From the NCBI RefSeq assembly GCF_003667705.1, contig NZ_CP033019.1:1922001-1986000 (forward strand): a DNA stretch of 64,000 nt. Reading direction: 5' to 3'. The notes under the pieces are model-generated. The model was given only the letters and a program-made list of their open reading frames with translations, did not search any database and was not told the DNA's origin. This DNA comes from Janthinobacterium agaricidamnosum (GTDB taxonomy: Bacteria > Pseudomonadota > Gammaproteobacteria > Burkholderiales > Burkholderiaceae_D). Each line of letters starts with the position of its first letter. Within the stretch, counting starts at the first letter, position 1. This document shows positions 31,806 to 41,422 of this stretch, one piece after another. The translations under genes were made by a program, and so were the position numbers.

Positions 31806-32426
31806 ATGAGCATCTTGTTATTGGGCGGCAGCCCGCAACTCCCATCGAGTTCCAGCCGTTTGCTGCTGCATATCGGCGAACAGCTGGCGCTGCAGGGCCA
31901 CAGCTACGCCCAGCTGCATGTGCGCGACCTGCCGGCGCGCGCCCTGCTGCTGGCCGACTATGACGACGCGGCGATCGCCCGCGCCGTGCGCGCCGTGGCC
32001 GATGCCGACGCCATCGTGATTGCCACGCCCATCTACAAGGCGTCGTATACAGGCTTGCTGAAAGCCTTCCTCGACCTGCTGCCGCAAGATGGCCTGGCCG
32101 GCAAGCTGGTGCTGCCGCTGGCCACGGGCGGCGGCCACGCCCACACCCTGGCGCTCGACTATGCGCTGCGCCCCGTGCTGCATGCGCTGGGCGCCAAGCA
32201 GGTCTTCACCAGCATCTATGCCAATGCGCAGCAGCTGGCGTGGCACGAAGAGGGGGGCTTGAGCCTGGACGCGCCGATCGCCGCGCGCGTGCAGGCCGGT
32301 ATCGAGGAGCTGTCCACCGGCCTGTTCGTGCTGCAGGGCCGGCGTCCGCCCGCGCCAGTCGATATCTCGTTACCCGTGCGTTCGCTGCAAGACCAGCCTT
32401 ACGCCCCCCAGTATCAAGCCGCCTGA
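31806..32426 (+). CDS. ssuE: NAD(P)H-dependent FMN reductase, alkanesulfonate system
   Basis: 206 residues, flavodoxin-like. The N-terminal ILLLGGSPQLPSSSSRLL binds the FMN phosphate, and the central ATPIYKASYTGLLKAFLDLLP is the SsuE/MsuE hallmark (YKASYSGALK-type). It provides reduced FMN to the monooxygenase SsuD, and probably to the two flavoproteins of the divergent operon. It opens the ssuEADCB operon; the next gene begins 24 bp on. Full length for the family. Confidence 0.93.
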   Translation: MSILLLGGSPQLPSSSSRLLLHIGEQLALQGHSYAQLHVRDLPARALLLADYDDAAIARAVRAVADADAIVIATPIYKASYTGLLKAFLDLLPQDGLAGKLVLPLATGGGHAHTLALDYALRPVLHALGAKQVFTSIYANAQQLAWHEEGGLSLDAPIAARVQAGIEELSTGLFVLQGRRPPAPVDISLPVRSLQDQPYAPQYQAA

Positions 32427-32450
32427 TTATTCACCGACCAAGGAACCGCC

Positions 32451-33449
32451 ATGACACACCGCCACGCACAACGCCTCTCGCGCCGTACCACTCTGGGCCT
32501 GCTGTTTGCCGCCGCTGCCGGCGTGATGGTGGCCGGCATGCCGGCCACGGCGCAGGCGCAGGCCAAGGGGGAGGTCCGCATCGGTTATCAGAAATACGGC
32601 ACCCTGACCTTGTTGAAGGGGCGCGGCACACTGGAAAAACGCCTGGCCGAACAGGGCGTGGGCGTGAAATGGACGGAATTCCCGGCCGGTCCCGTGCTGC
32701 TGGAAGGCTTGAACGTGGGGAGCATCGATTTCGGTACCGTGGGCGAGGCGCCGCCGATCTTTGCCCAGGCGGCCGGCGCCAACCTGGTGTATGTCGGCAA
32801 TGAGCCGGCGTCGCCCGCCAGCGAAGCCATCGTCGTGCCCAAGGGGTCGGGCTTGCGCACCCTGGCCGACTTGAAGGGCAAGAAAATCGCCCTGAACAAG
32901 GGCTCGAACGTGCATTACCTGCTGTTGAAGGCATTGGAAAAGGCAGGCGTCGCGTACGCCGACATCCAGCCCGTGTTCCTGCCGCCGGCCGATGCGCGCG
33001 CCGCTTTCGAGCGGGGCAGCGTGGACGCGTGGGCCATCTGGGACCCGTTCCTGGCCGCCGCCGAAAAGCAGCTGGGCGCCCGCGTGCTGGCCGACGGCAA
33101 GGGCCTGGTGGCGAATTACCAGTTTTATCTCGCCTCGCGCACGTATGCGGAAAAGCATCCCGAAATCCTGCGCATCGTGCTCGATGAAGTGGCCAAGGTC
33201 GATGACTGGGGCCGCAACAATCCGGACGAGGTGGCGACGATCCTGTCGGCACAGACGGGGCTGGGCAAGGATGTGGTGGCGCTGGCCGCCTCGCGCTATG
33301 CGTATGGCGTCAAACCCGTGTCGCCCGACGTCATCGCCTCGCAGCAAAGGGTGGCCGACGCCTTTTCCAGCCTGAAGCTGATCCCGAAACCCATCCTTGT
33401 CAAGGATGCGCTGCTGCCGGCGCGCCAGCTGGCCACCAGCGCAAAATAA
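32451..33449 (+). CDS. ssuA: Aliphatic sulfonate ABC transporter, binding protein
   Basis: 332 residues. Signal peptide ends near residue 36 (AQAQA), with a twin-arginine pair (SRRTTLGLLFAAAAG) that may route it through Tat. The mature part starts EVRIGYQKYGTLTLLKGRGTLEKRL, standard for SsuA, followed by EFPAGPVLLEGLNVGSIDFGTVGEAPPIFAQAAG. It captures alkanesulfonates in the periplasm for SsuBC. Second gene of the operon; 12 bp before ssuD. Confidence 0.93.
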   Translation: MTHRHAQRLSRRTTLGLLFAAAAGVMVAGMPATAQAQAKGEVRIGYQKYGTLTLLKGRGTLEKRLAEQGVGVKWTEFPAGPVLLEGLNVGSIDFGTVGEAPPIFAQAAGANLVYVGNEPASPASEAIVVPKGSGLRTLADLKGKKIALNKGSNVHYLLLKALEKAGVAYADIQPVFLPPADARAAFERGSVDAWAIWDPFLAAAEKQLGARVLADGKGLVANYQFYLASRTYAEKHPEILRIVLDEVAKVDDWGRNNPDEVATILSAQTGLGKDVVALAASRYAYGVKPVSPDVIASQQRVADAFSSLKLIPKPILVKDALLPARQLATSAK

Positions 33450-33461
33450 GGAACAAATATC

Positions 33462-34622
33462 ATGTCATTGAATGTCTTCTGGTTTATCCCGACCCACGGC
33501 GACAGCCGCTACCTGGGTACGTCGCAGGGCGCGCGCCCCGTCGATGCCGATTACTTGCGCCAGGTGGCCGTGGCCGCCGACACGCTGGGCTACGACGGCG
33601 TGCTGCTGCCCACGGGCCGCTCCTGCGAAGACGCGTGGGTGGTGGCGTCGTCGCTGATCAGCGTGACGCAAAAGCTCAAGTTCCTCGTGGCCGTGCGCCC
33701 CGGCCTGTCCACACCCGGCCTGGCCGTGCGCATGGCGTCCACCTTCGACCGCCTGTCGAACGGGCGGCTCCTGATCAATGTCGTCACGGGCGGCGACCAG
33801 GGCGAGCTGGAAGCGGACGGCCTGTTTGCCGACCATGCCAAGCGCTACGAGATTTCCGATGAATTCATCAAGGTCTGGCGCGCCACGCTGGCGGGCGAGG
33901 GCGGCGCGGCCGGCTACGATTTCGAGGGCAAGCATATCCAGGTGAAGGGCGCGAAAACCCTGTATCCGCCCGTGCAGAAGCCGTATCCGCCCCTGTATTT
34001 CGGCGGCTCGTCGGAACCGGCGCACGAACTGGCGGCCGAGCAGATGGACGTGTACCTGACGTGGGGCGAGCCGCCCGCCGCAGTCGCCGAGAAAATCGCC
34101 GACATCCGCGCGCGCGCAGCAAAAAAAGGCCGTACGGTGCGCTTCGGCATCCGATTGCACGTGATCGTGCGCGAGACGAACGAGGCGGCCTGGCGCGCGG
34201 CCGATGAACTGATCAGCCACCTGGACGACGACATCATCGCCAAGGCGCAGGCGGCCTTCGGCAAGATGGATTCCGTGGGCCAGCAACGGATGGCGGCCCT
34301 GCATGGCGGGCGGCGCGACAAGCTCGAAGTGTCGCCGAACCTGTGGGCCGGCGTGGGCCTGGTGCGTGGCGGCGCGGGCACGGCCCTGGTTGGCGACGGT
34401 CCGACCGTGGTGGCGCGCATGCAGGAATACGCGGACCTGGGCATCGACACCTTCATTTTCTCGGGCTACCCGCACCTGGAAGAGTCGTACCGTTTCGCCG
34501 AACTGGTGTTCCCGCTGCTGGGCAAGGGCAAGGCCGTGGGCGAGCAATCCTTGAGCGGCCCCTTCGGCGAAGTCATGGCCAGCAATATCGTGCCGGCCGC
34601 GCCGCAGAAAAAGGCGGCCTGA
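33462..34622 (+). CDS. ssuD: FMNH2-dependent alkanesulfonate monooxygenase
   Basis: 386 residues, LLM-class TIM barrel. Blocks typical of Ssu[32 protein letters not shown] in outline, [12 protein letters not shown] with the active-site Cys54-type residue, [19 protein letters not shown], and [27 protein letters not shown]. It cleaves alkanesulfonates to aldehyde and sulfite, giving the cell sulfur. It receives FMNH2 from SsuE. One base separates its stop from the ssuC start. Confidence 0.95.
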   Translation: MSLNVFWFIPTHGDSRYLGTSQGARPVDADYLRQVAVAADTLGYDGVLLPTGRSCEDAWVVASSLISVTQKLKFLVAVRPGLSTPGLAVRMASTFDRLSNGRLLINVVTGGDQGELEADGLFADHAKRYEISDEFIKVWRATLAGEGGAAGYDFEGKHIQVKGAKTLYPPVQKPYPPLYFGGSSEPAHELAAEQMDVYLTWGEPPAAVAEKIADIRARAAKKGRTVRFGIRLHVIVRETNEAAWRAADELISHLDDDIIAKAQAAFGKMDSVGQQRMAALHGGRRDKLEVSPNLWAGVGLVRGGAGTALVGDGPTVVARMQEYADLGIDTFIFSGYPHLEESYRFAELVFPLLGKGKAVGEQSLSGPFGEVMASNIVPAAPQKKAA

Positions 34623-34623
34623 G

Positions 34624-35415
34624 ATGGCGACGGCCGCCGTCAAGAGGTTGCCCGGCACGCCATGGCGGAATGTCTTGGCGCCATGGGCCTTGCCCGTGGC
34701 GCTGCTGCTGGCCTGGCAGCTGGCGGCGCAGTGGGGCTGGCTGTCGAGCCGCATCCTGCCCGAGCCGTGGGCCGTGGCGAAAGCCTTCTGGCATCTGGCC
34801 GTGTCGGGCGAATTGTGGCTGCACCTGAAGACGAGCTTGTGGCGCGCCACGGTCGGTTTCGCCGTCGGCGCGGGACTGGGCTTGCTGCTGGGCCTATTGA
34901 CGGGCAGCTTCCGCCACGCGGAAACCCTGCTCGACACGACATTGCAAATGGTGCGCAACATCCCGGCACTGGCCCTGATTCCGCTGGTGATCCTGTGGTT
35001 CGGCATCGACGAGACGGCGAAACTCTTTCTGCTGGCCGTCGGCGTCTTCTTTCCCGTCTACCTGAATACCTTCCACGGCATCCGCTCGGCCGACCAGGGC
35101 TTGATCGAAATGGCGAAAAGCTATGGCTTGTCCGGCTGGCCCTTGTACCGCGACGTCATCCTGCCGGCCGCCATGCCCTCCATCCTGGTCGGCGTGCGCT
35201 TTTCGCTGGGGCTCGTGTGGGTGCTGCTGATCGTCGCCGAAACCATCTCGGCGCAGGCCGGCATCGGCTACATGACCATGAATGCGCGCGAATTCTTGCA
35301 AACGGACGTGGTGCTGGTGGGGATTTTGCTGTACGCCTTGCTGGGCAAGCTGGCCGATATGTTCTCGCGCCGGCTGGAGCGCCACTGCCTGCGCTGGAAT
35401 CCCGCTTACCGCTAA
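34624..35415 (+). CDS. ssuC: Aliphatic sulfonate ABC transporter, permease
   Basis: 263 residues with six membrane segments. The coupling (EAA) loop reads [29 protein letters not shown], typical of the SsuC/TauC/NrtB permeases. It forms the membrane channel with SsuB. The start lies one base after ssuD; its stop TAA overlaps an ATG (35415) in the ssuB frame, so translation of the two is coupled. Confidence 0.94.
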   Translation: MATAAVKRLPGTPWRNVLAPWALPVALLLAWQLAAQWGWLSSRILPEPWAVAKAFWHLAVSGELWLHLKTSLWRATVGFAVGAGLGLLLGLLTGSFRHAETLLDTTLQMVRNIPALALIPLVILWFGIDETAKLFLLAVGVFFPVYLNTFHGIRSADQGLIEMAKSYGLSGWPLYRDVILPAAMPSILVGVRFSLGLVWVLLIVAETISAQAGIGYMTMNAREFLQTDVVLVGILLYALLGKLADMFSRRLERHCLRWNPAYR

Positions 35416-35432
35416 TGATTGAAGAGGACACC

Positions 35433-36275
35433 ATGCTGCTTGCCCCCATCCAGATCGAAACGGACTTTTTGTCGCACTTCGTGCAATACGACCCGGCCAG
35501 CGCGCCGCCGCAGGCGAAGACGGCGCCATCCACCCCTTTGCAACGGCGCGGCGTTTCCCTGGAACTGACGAAGCTGAGCAAATCCTACACCAGCCGCCCC
35601 GTGCTGAAAAACGTCGACCTGCAGCTCGAGGCGGGAGAATTTGTCGCCATCGTGGGACGCAGCGGCTGCGGCAAGAGCACCTTGCTGCGTTCGATCGCGG
35701 GGCTGGAAAGCATCGATGAAGGCAGCGTCGCCATCGGCAGCGGTGTCGGGGCGCCCGACATCCGCATCATGTTCCAGGAGTCGCGCCTGCTGCCGTGGAA
35801 GACGGTGCTCGACAACGTGGCCCTGGGCTTGCCCCGTTCCGTCGGCGCGGCGGCCGCCTCGCTGTGGACGGTGGGCCTGGCCGAGCGGGCGGACGACTGG
35901 CCGTCGGCCCTGTCGGGCGGGCAGAAGCAGCGCGTGGCGCTGGCGCGCGCCCTCGTGCACGAGCCGCAACTGCTGCTGCTCGACGAACCGTTGGGCGCGC
36001 TCGACGCCTTGACGCGCATCGAGATGCAGCAGCTGATCGAGTCGCTGTGGCTGGCGCGGGGCTTTACGGCCGTGCTGGTGACGCACGACGTGGCCGAAGC
36101 GGTGGCGCTGGCCGACCGCGTGCTGCTGATCGAGGATGGCCAGATCACCCTGGATGTGCAGGTGGACTTGCCGCGCCCGCGTCAGCGCGGCCATGCGGCC
36201 TTCGCCGCGCTGGAGCAGGCTATCTTGTCGCGGGTGCTGCAGCCGCAGGGTCAGATGACTGCGCCAGCACGATGA
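35433..36275 (+). CDS. ssuB: Aliphatic sulfonate ABC transporter, ATPase
   Basis: 280 residues. A 40-residue N-terminal extension precedes the ATPase: Walker [11 protein letters not shown]-loop FQESRLLPW, signature LSGGQKQRV, Walker B LLLLDEP and the switch His in [10 protein letters not shown]. It drives sulfonate import through SsuC. The ATG at 35433 follows GAAGAGGA; an in-frame ATG at 35415, overlapping the ssuC stop, would add six residues. Last gene of the operon; its final 56 bp overlap the convergent HAD gene. Confidence 0.93.
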   Translation: MLLAPIQIETDFLSHFVQYDPASAPPQAKTAPSTPLQRRGVSLELTKLSKSYTSRPVLKNVDLQLEAGEFVAIVGRSGCGKSTLLRSIAGLESIDEGSVAIGSGVGAPDIRIMFQESRLLPWKTVLDNVALGLPRSVGAAAASLWTVGLAERADDWPSALSGGQKQRVALARALVHEPQLLLLDEPLGALDALTRIEMQQLIESLWLARGFTAVLVTHDVAEAVALADRVLLIEDGQITLDVQVDLPRPRQRGHAAFAALEQAILSRVLQPQGQMTAPAR

Positions 36276-36942
36276 AGCCATCGCCATCGACGGTCGCCAC
36301 GATGCCTTCATAGCTGGCGATGGCCGGGTGGCGCGTGGCCAGCGGGTGCGCATGCGTGGCAGTGACGACGATGACCTTCGCGCCGGCCGCTTCTCCCGCC
36401 TCGATGCCGACCGAGGCATCCTCGAAGACCAGGCAATCCACGGGCGCCACGCCCAGTTTTTCCGCCGCCAGCAGGTAGCAATCGGGTTTTGGTTTGCCAG
36501 CCTTGACGTCTTCCGCCGTCACCATGATCGCGGGTATCGGCATGCCGGCCGCCTTCAGGCGCGCCGTGGCCAGCGCGCGCGGCGCCGAGGTGACGATGGC
36601 CCATTGCGCGGGCGGCAGCGACGTCAAAAAACGCAGCGCGCCCGCGATTTCAATAATCCCTTCCACATCGATGATTTCCGCATCCGTGATGCCCTGCGAT
36701 TCGCGCTGCGCATCGATGCCGGGCAAGCGCAGCTTGGCGATGGTGTCGACCGAGCGCGCGCCATGGATCGTGGGCAGAAAGGCAGCCACGTCGAGGCCCT
36801 GGCGCTGCGCCCAGGTGCCCCAGATGCGTTCGGCGGCGGCGATGGAATTGATGACGGTGCCGTCCATGTCAAAAAGAAAAGCCCGGTAGCGGCCGGCGGC
36901 CGATGGTGTTGGGGATGACGACGGCGAGGGCAGTGCGGACAT
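36220..36942 (-). CDS. HAD-family sugar-phosphate-type phosphatase
   Basis: 240 residues. The four HAD motifs are present: DMDGTVINS (nucleophile Asp), VTSAPR, the [16 protein letters not shown] lysine region, and [16 protein letters not shown]. The cap and sequence match the subfamily IA group with YfbT, GPP and 2-deoxyglucose-6-phosphatase, which remove phosphate from sugar or glycerol phosphates. A Ser/Pro-rich 20-residue N-terminus precedes the fold. GGAAG lies directly before the ATG. It converges on ssuB and overlaps its end by 56 bp. Confidence 0.88.
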   Translation of the reverse strand: MSALPSPSSSPTPSAAGRYRAFLFDMDGTVINSIAAAERIWGTWAQRQGLDVAAFLPTIHGARSVDTIAKLRLPGIDAQRESQGITDAEIIDVEGIIEIAGALRFLTSLPPAQWAIVTSAPRALATARLKAAGMPIPAIMVTAEDVKAGKPKPDCYLLAAEKLGVAPVDCLVFEDASVGIEAGEAAGAKVIVVTATHAHPLATRHPAIASYEGIVATVDGDGFIVLAQSSDPAAAAPATR

Positions 36943-36997
36943 GGCTTCCTTCCAATTGATGGGCTGGAAGCCATTGTAACGGCAGCCGGTTTTTATT

Positions 36998-37465
36998 TCA
37001 CAGGTAGACCGATTCAAACCTGGCCACGGGCGCGCCATCCTTGAGCAGGATCAGGTACTCGCCATCGAAACGGTAGCCCGTCACGCTGTTCAAATTGGCC
37101 AGCACGGCGCTTTCCAGCTGCATCAGCGGCGGCGGGCAGGCCATGCGCGTGCCGGCCAGCTGCGTGAAGCGCAGGGCCGTGCCGGCCAGCGTGTAGCCGC
37201 CCATGACCTGGTTGCAGCCCGTAAAACCATGGACCTTGCCATCGTCGGTGAGCGTGATGCGCACTTCGCGCTCCTGCCCGGGCGCCATCGTCACGGGGGC
37301 GCCATCGAGCTGCGTCAGCTTCCAGTAGGTATTCGTCAGGCTGTACGTGGGCGTCAGGCCCGTGTCCGGCCTGGCGCTGTCGGAGGTGGCGGCGCAGCCG
37401 CCGGCCATGGCGATGGCGGCGGCGAGGCACAGGTATTTGAAACGATGCGTCAGGCGATGCAGCAT
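36998..37465 (-). CDS. META-domain (HslJ-like) lipoprotein, second copy
   Basis: 155 residues. Lipobox AGGC with Cys24, short linker, then a META domain: TNTYWKLTQLDGAPV, HGFTGCNQVMGGYT, FTQLAGTRMAC and LILLKDGAPVARFESVYL. It is clearly a paralogue of the protein at 26440-26919 with the same core motifs. CAGGAG stands six bases before the ATG. It is 55 bp upstream of the HAD gene in the same direction; the two may be co-transcribed. Confidence 0.87.
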   Translation of the reverse strand: MLHRLTHRFKYLCLAAAIAMAGGCAATSDSARPDTGLTPTYSLTNTYWKLTQLDGAPVTMAPGQEREVRITLTDDGKVHGFTGCNQVMGGYTLAGTALRFTQLAGTRMACPPPLMQLESAVLANLNSVTGYRFDGEYLILLKDGAPVARFESVYL

Positions 37466-37615
37466 GGGATGCTCCTGTGATGGGTGGTATGTCTGCAGCC
37501 TAGCAGATTTTTCGCGCCGACCGGCGTACCGCAGCGGCGTTTGTTTCCATTTTGCCAGTCCTGGCATTACACTCATGCTTTCCATTGTTTTAACCTTGAT
37601 CGGGGAGCCGGGCCG

Positions 37616-38551
37616 ATGCTGCAAGCGCAAGCGCTGGATAACCGACTGGTCGCCACCACTGGCGACGACGTGCTGGTCGACCGCATCGTGCCCGGCGCGC
37701 CGCTGGTCATCACCTTCGGCTTCGTCTCGTGGACGACGCGTCCCGCCTTCGATTTTTACGGGCGCCTGAGAAAGCTCGAGCAGGCCAGCGGCCAGCCGCT
37801 GAACAAGATCCTCGTGCGCGATTCGGGCAATGGCTGGTACCACCGCCGCATCGCGGGCCTGGGCAATCATGTCGACGAAACGGCGCAAGCCTTGCGCGAT
37901 CTCGTGCGCCGCATCGCGCCAAGTACCGTCACCACCCTCGGCCAGTCCATGGGCGCGTACGCGGCCGTCATGTATGGCTTGCTGCTCGAGGCGCAGCAGA
38001 TCGTCGCCTTCGGGCCGCTGTCTTTTCTCGACGTGCAGCAGGCGCGTTTGTATCACGAGCTGCGCTGGCTGCCCGTGATGGAGTCGCTGGCGCAGGATCC
38101 TCCGGCCTCCCGTTATTACGACCTGGCGGCCCTGTGCCGCGCCAGGGCCACCGAATATACGCGGATGCACCTGCTGTTCGGCACGCGGCCTGACGCGGCC
38201 AACGCGGGAGGCAGTGCCAGCGAATCGGTCAACCTCGACGCCATGCACGCACAGCGCCTGGCGCCATTTGGCCGCTGCACCCTGCATCCGTTCCCCCACT
38301 CGGGCCACGCGGTGGTGCAGCACCTGATCGACACGAAGCGCATCAATGGCTTGCTGGCCAGCTGCATACTCGGTCTGACCTTGGACGATGAACCGATGCC
38401 GGACATCAGCCGCGAATGGCAGGACTGGGTGGCGGAAAACCTGCGCCTGGGCTGCGCCGGCGAACAGCTGGTGGCGGTGCTGCAGCAGCACGGCTTTTCG
38501 CTGGCCAGCAGCATGGCGGCCGTGGATGCGGCGCGCGCCAAGGCCATATGA
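37616..38551 (+). CDS. Alpha/beta-hydrolase-like protein of unknown function
   Basis: 311 residues, not assigned to a named family. The middle has TLGQSMGAYAAVMYG, a GxSxG nucleophile elbow, and PHSGHAVVQHL near residue 230 supplies a likely catalytic His, so a serine hydrolase fold is probable. The start (VITFGFVSWTTRPAFDFYGRL) resembles serine-hydrolase cores in polysaccharide and secretion loci. The last 45 residues (WVAENLRLGCAGEQLVAVLQQHGFS) form a separate helical motif that I recall at the end of some Fe(II)-oxygenase-like proteins. GGGGAG precedes the ATG. Its stop overlaps the following MocR gene (ATGA), so the pair is translated together. Confidence 0.65.
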   Translation: MLQAQALDNRLVATTGDDVLVDRIVPGAPLVITFGFVSWTTRPAFDFYGRLRKLEQASGQPLNKILVRDSGNGWYHRRIAGLGNHVDETAQALRDLVRRIAPSTVTTLGQSMGAYAAVMYGLLLEAQQIVAFGPLSFLDVQQARLYHELRWLPVMESLAQDPPASRYYDLAALCRARATEYTRMHLLFGTRPDAANAGGSASESVNLDAMHAQRLAPFGRCTLHPFPHSGHAVVQHLIDTKRINGLLASCILGLTLDDEPMPDISREWQDWVAENLRLGCAGEQLVAVLQQHGFSLASSMAAVDAARAKAI

Positions 38552-40023
38552 CGCCGCAGTTCGAACTCGACACCCTGAAAATCCGCATCGCCGCTCCCGG
38601 ACTGGCGGAGCTCGACCTGCGCGTGCGCGTGCAGCGCGCGCTGCGCCAGCTGATACTCGACGGCGTGCTGGCGCCCGGCGTGCGCCTGCCGGCCACGCGC
38701 ACGCTGGCGCAATCGCTGGGCGTGTCACGCGACACGGTGGAAATGGCGTATGCGCAGCTGCGCCTCGATGGCTATCTGCGGCGCCAGGCGGGATCGGGCA
38801 GTTTCGTCTCGCCGACGATAGGCGCGAGCTTGCTGGGCAAGCCTGCGACGACGCTGCCGTCCTTGTCCGCGCAGCCGATGGCGCTCAGCGCGCGCGGCGC
38901 GCAGATACTCGCCAGCGGCGGCGTGGCCGACCAGCAAAGCGTGAAGGCGTTTGCCACGGGCTTGCCGGAAACGCGGGCCTTTCCGCTCGATGTGTGGGAG
39001 CGCTTGCGGCGCCAGGCGGCCGGCGAACACCATGCGGGCATGCTGCTGCACGGCGACCCGCAAGGCGCGGAGCCGCTGCGGCAGGCCATCGCCGACTATG
39101 TGAACCTGGAGCGGGGCGCGCGGGCCACGGCCGGCCAGGTGCTGGTGCTGAGCAGCACGCGCCAGGCCCTGTACCTGTGCGCGCAGGTGCTGGCCGACGC
39201 GCATGGCCCCATCCTGATGGAAGATCCCGGCTATTTCGGCGCGCGCAAGGCCTTCGAGATGGCGCAATTGCAGATCGTGCCCGTGCCCGTCGATGCGCAT
39301 GGCCTGTCCATCGACCACCTGCGCGCGGACCGCAGCGGGGCCAGCACGATTTATGTCACGCCGTCGCATCAATACCCGACGGGCGCCACCCTGGCGCTCG
39401 AGCGCCGCCTCGCGCTGACTGCCTGGGCGGCCGAGCGCCAGGGCTGGATCATCGAAGACGATTACGACAGCCAGTTTCACTACGCGGGCTTGCCGACGGC
39501 TTGCGTGCAGGGGCTCGACGCACAGCAGCGCACGATTTACCTGGGCACCTTCGCCAAGTCGCTGTATCCCGGTCTGCGCATCGGCTACATGGTGCTGCCG
39601 CCCGCGCTGGTGAAACCGATGACGTATGCGCGCAGCATTCTCGATGGTCATACGCCGCAGCTGGACCAGCTGACACTGGCCCGTTTCATCGCCGATGGCC
39701 ATTTCGCGGCCCATGTGCGCGCCATGCGCAAGGTCTACGCCGTGCGCCGCGATGCGATGGCGCAGGCCGTGCAGCGGCATTTGCCGCACGTCGTCACGGC
39801 GCAGCTGCCGCCGGGCGGCTTGCAGATGCCATGTCTGCTGCACGAAGGCAGGGACGAGCTGGACACGCTGCGCCTGGCGGCGCAGGCGGGCATCGTGCTG
39901 CCTGGCCTGAGCCGCTTGTACGCGACGCCGCCGGAACGCGGCGGCTGGCTGCTGGGCTTTGCGGCGCTCACGCCGCACGAGATCGACAGCGGCATCGTCC
40001 GCCTGGCGCGCGCGCTGGGTTGA
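38548..40023 (+). CDS. MocR-type regulator (GntR-aminotransferase fusion), second copy
   Basis: 491 residues. GntR winged helix at about 25-95 (LRQLILDGVLAPGVRLPATRTLAQSLGVSRDTVEMAYAQL), then an aminotransferase-like domain with the PLP lysine in LGTFAKSLYPGLRIGY and the IIEDDYDSQFHYAG motif. Translationally coupled to the upstream hydrolase gene. Downstream, in front of the BenE-type transporter, is a direct repeat TGGYCTG similar to that at the other MocR locus, so the transporter is a likely target. Effector not known. Confidence 0.88.
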   Translation: MTPQFELDTLKIRIAAPGLAELDLRVRVQRALRQLILDGVLAPGVRLPATRTLAQSLGVSRDTVEMAYAQLRLDGYLRRQAGSGSFVSPTIGASLLGKPATTLPSLSAQPMALSARGAQILASGGVADQQSVKAFATGLPETRAFPLDVWERLRRQAAGEHHAGMLLHGDPQGAEPLRQAIADYVNLERGARATAGQVLVLSSTRQALYLCAQVLADAHGPILMEDPGYFGARKAFEMAQLQIVPVPVDAHGLSIDHLRADRSGASTIYVTPSHQYPTGATLALERRLALTAWAAERQGWIIEDDYDSQFHYAGLPTACVQGLDAQQRTIYLGTFAKSLYPGLRIGYMVLPPALVKPMTYARSILDGHTPQLDQLTLARFIADGHFAAHVRAMRKVYAVRRDAMAQAVQRHLPHVVTAQLPPGGLQMPCLLHEGRDELDTLRLAAQAGIVLPGLSRLYATPPERGGWLLGFAALTPHEIDSGIVRLARALG

Positions 40024-40032
40024 TTGTTCAAG

Positions 40033-40062
40033 TGGTCTGTTGGATGTGAATAAATTGGCCTG
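40033..40062. promoter_or_regulatory. Direct-repeat MocR site before the BenE-type transporter
   Basis: TGGTCTG (40033-40039) and TGGCCTG (40056-40062) are direct repeats 23 bp apart, 60 bp upstream of the transporter start. The half sites are the same as those at 22556-22586 beside the other MocR gene. Confidence 0.5.
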
Positions 40063-40122
40063 TCTGAGCAGTCCATGCGAAAGCTAAGATGCCCCTTTTC
40101 ACAATCAGGCAAGGGCACACGC

Positions 40123-41337
40123 ATGCAGACAAGTTCCACACCATCGGCCTCGATCGATAACATGGCGCAGGCGCGCTGGCGCGACCTGGCGTCCCCCATC
40201 ATGGCGGCCTTCATCTCCGTCCTCGTCAACTATGGCGGCACCTTCGTGCTGGTGTTCCAGGCGGCCCAGCTGGCCCAGCTGAGCGCCGCGCAGACGGCGT
40301 CCTGGGTCTGGTCGCTGAGTATCGGCGTGGGCGTGACGGGCATCTGGCTCAGCTACCGCTACCGCGCTCCCATCATCACGGCCTGGTCCACGCCCGGCGT
40401 GGCTTTCCTGGCCACCGTCATGCCGCATACGCCGTATGCCGAGGTGATCGGCGCCTATATCATTTCCGCCATCGCCTTCATTGTGCTGGGCATGTCCGGC
40501 GCCTTCGAGCGCCTGGTGCGGCTGATACCGGGCGGCATCGCCGCCGGTTTGCTGGCCGGCATCCTGCTGCAGTTTGGCGTCAACGCGTTTGGCGGCGCCA
40601 GCGCCGATCCCGTGCTGGTCGTCGTATTGCTGCTGTCGTACGCCGTGCTGCGCCGTTTCACGGCACGTTTTGCCGTGGTGGGCATCATGCTGATCGGCCT
40701 GGCCCTGCTGCTGGCGCAGGGGCGCATCGATGCGCAAGGCATCGAACTGGCCCTGGCCGCACCCGTGTTCGAGATGCCGCGCTTTTCCGTGGCGTCGCTG
40801 CTGGGCGTGGCGCTGCCCCTGTTCCTGATTACGCTGACGGGGCAATACATGCCCGGCATGCTGGTGCTGCGCAATGACGGCTACGCCGTCAGCGCCAATC
40901 CGATTTTGACGGTGACGGGCCTCGGTTCGCTGCTCATGGCGCCGTTCGGCGCGCACGCCTTCAATGTGGCTGCCATCACGGCCGCCATCTGCACGGGCAA
41001 GGATGCCCATGCGGACCCGTCGAAGCGCTATGTGGCGGGCCTGGTGTGCGGCGTGCTGTACATCCTCGTGGGCATCTTTGGCGTGACCCTGGCCAGCCTG
41101 TTCATGGTCTTGCCGCGCCCCTTCATCACGGCGTTGGCGGGCCTGGCCCTGCTGGGCGCCATCGGCAACAGCCTGGCGCAGGCGATGGCGGACGTGCGCA
41201 TGCGCGAAACGGCCCTGATTACTTTCCTGGCCACGGCCGCGAACGTGACCCTGCTGGGCGTGGGCGGCGCCCTGTGGGGACTGGCGGCGGGGCTGGCGGC
41301 GCATGGGCTGATGCATGGCTGGCGCAAGGCGGCATAG
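40123..41337 (+). CDS. BenE-family transporter (benzoate/proton symporter type)
   Basis: 404 residues, about 12 membrane segments. Sequence such as WSTPGVAFLATVMP, GGIAAGLLAGILLQFGV, TGQYMPGMLVLRNDGY and APFGAHAFNVAAITAAICTGKDAHADPSKRY is the BenE signature; the last includes the conserved Gly-x-His-x-x-Asn block. The family imports benzoate or other aromatic or nucleobase-like acids. No benzoate catabolic genes are in the window, so the substrate is unclear. Probably controlled by the upstream MocR. Confidence 0.88.
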   Translation: MQTSSTPSASIDNMAQARWRDLASPIMAAFISVLVNYGGTFVLVFQAAQLAQLSAAQTASWVWSLSIGVGVTGIWLSYRYRAPIITAWSTPGVAFLATVMPHTPYAEVIGAYIISAIAFIVLGMSGAFERLVRLIPGGIAAGLLAGILLQFGVNAFGGASADPVLVVVLLLSYAVLRRFTARFAVVGIMLIGLALLLAQGRIDAQGIELALAAPVFEMPRFSVASLLGVALPLFLITLTGQYMPGMLVLRNDGYAVSANPILTVTGLGSLLMAPFGAHAFNVAAITAAICTGKDAHADPSKRYVAGLVCGVLYILVGIFGVTLASLFMVLPRPFITALAGLALLGAIGNSLAQAMADVRMRETALITFLATAANVTLLGVGGALWGLAAGLAAHGLMHGWRKAA

Positions 41338-41422
41338 CAAGACAGGTTGCCCATGTTGCCAGCGGCCGCATACAATTGCTGCGCCCGTGCCCGTTGGCAC
41401 CGTACTTTCTCCGATGTGAACG

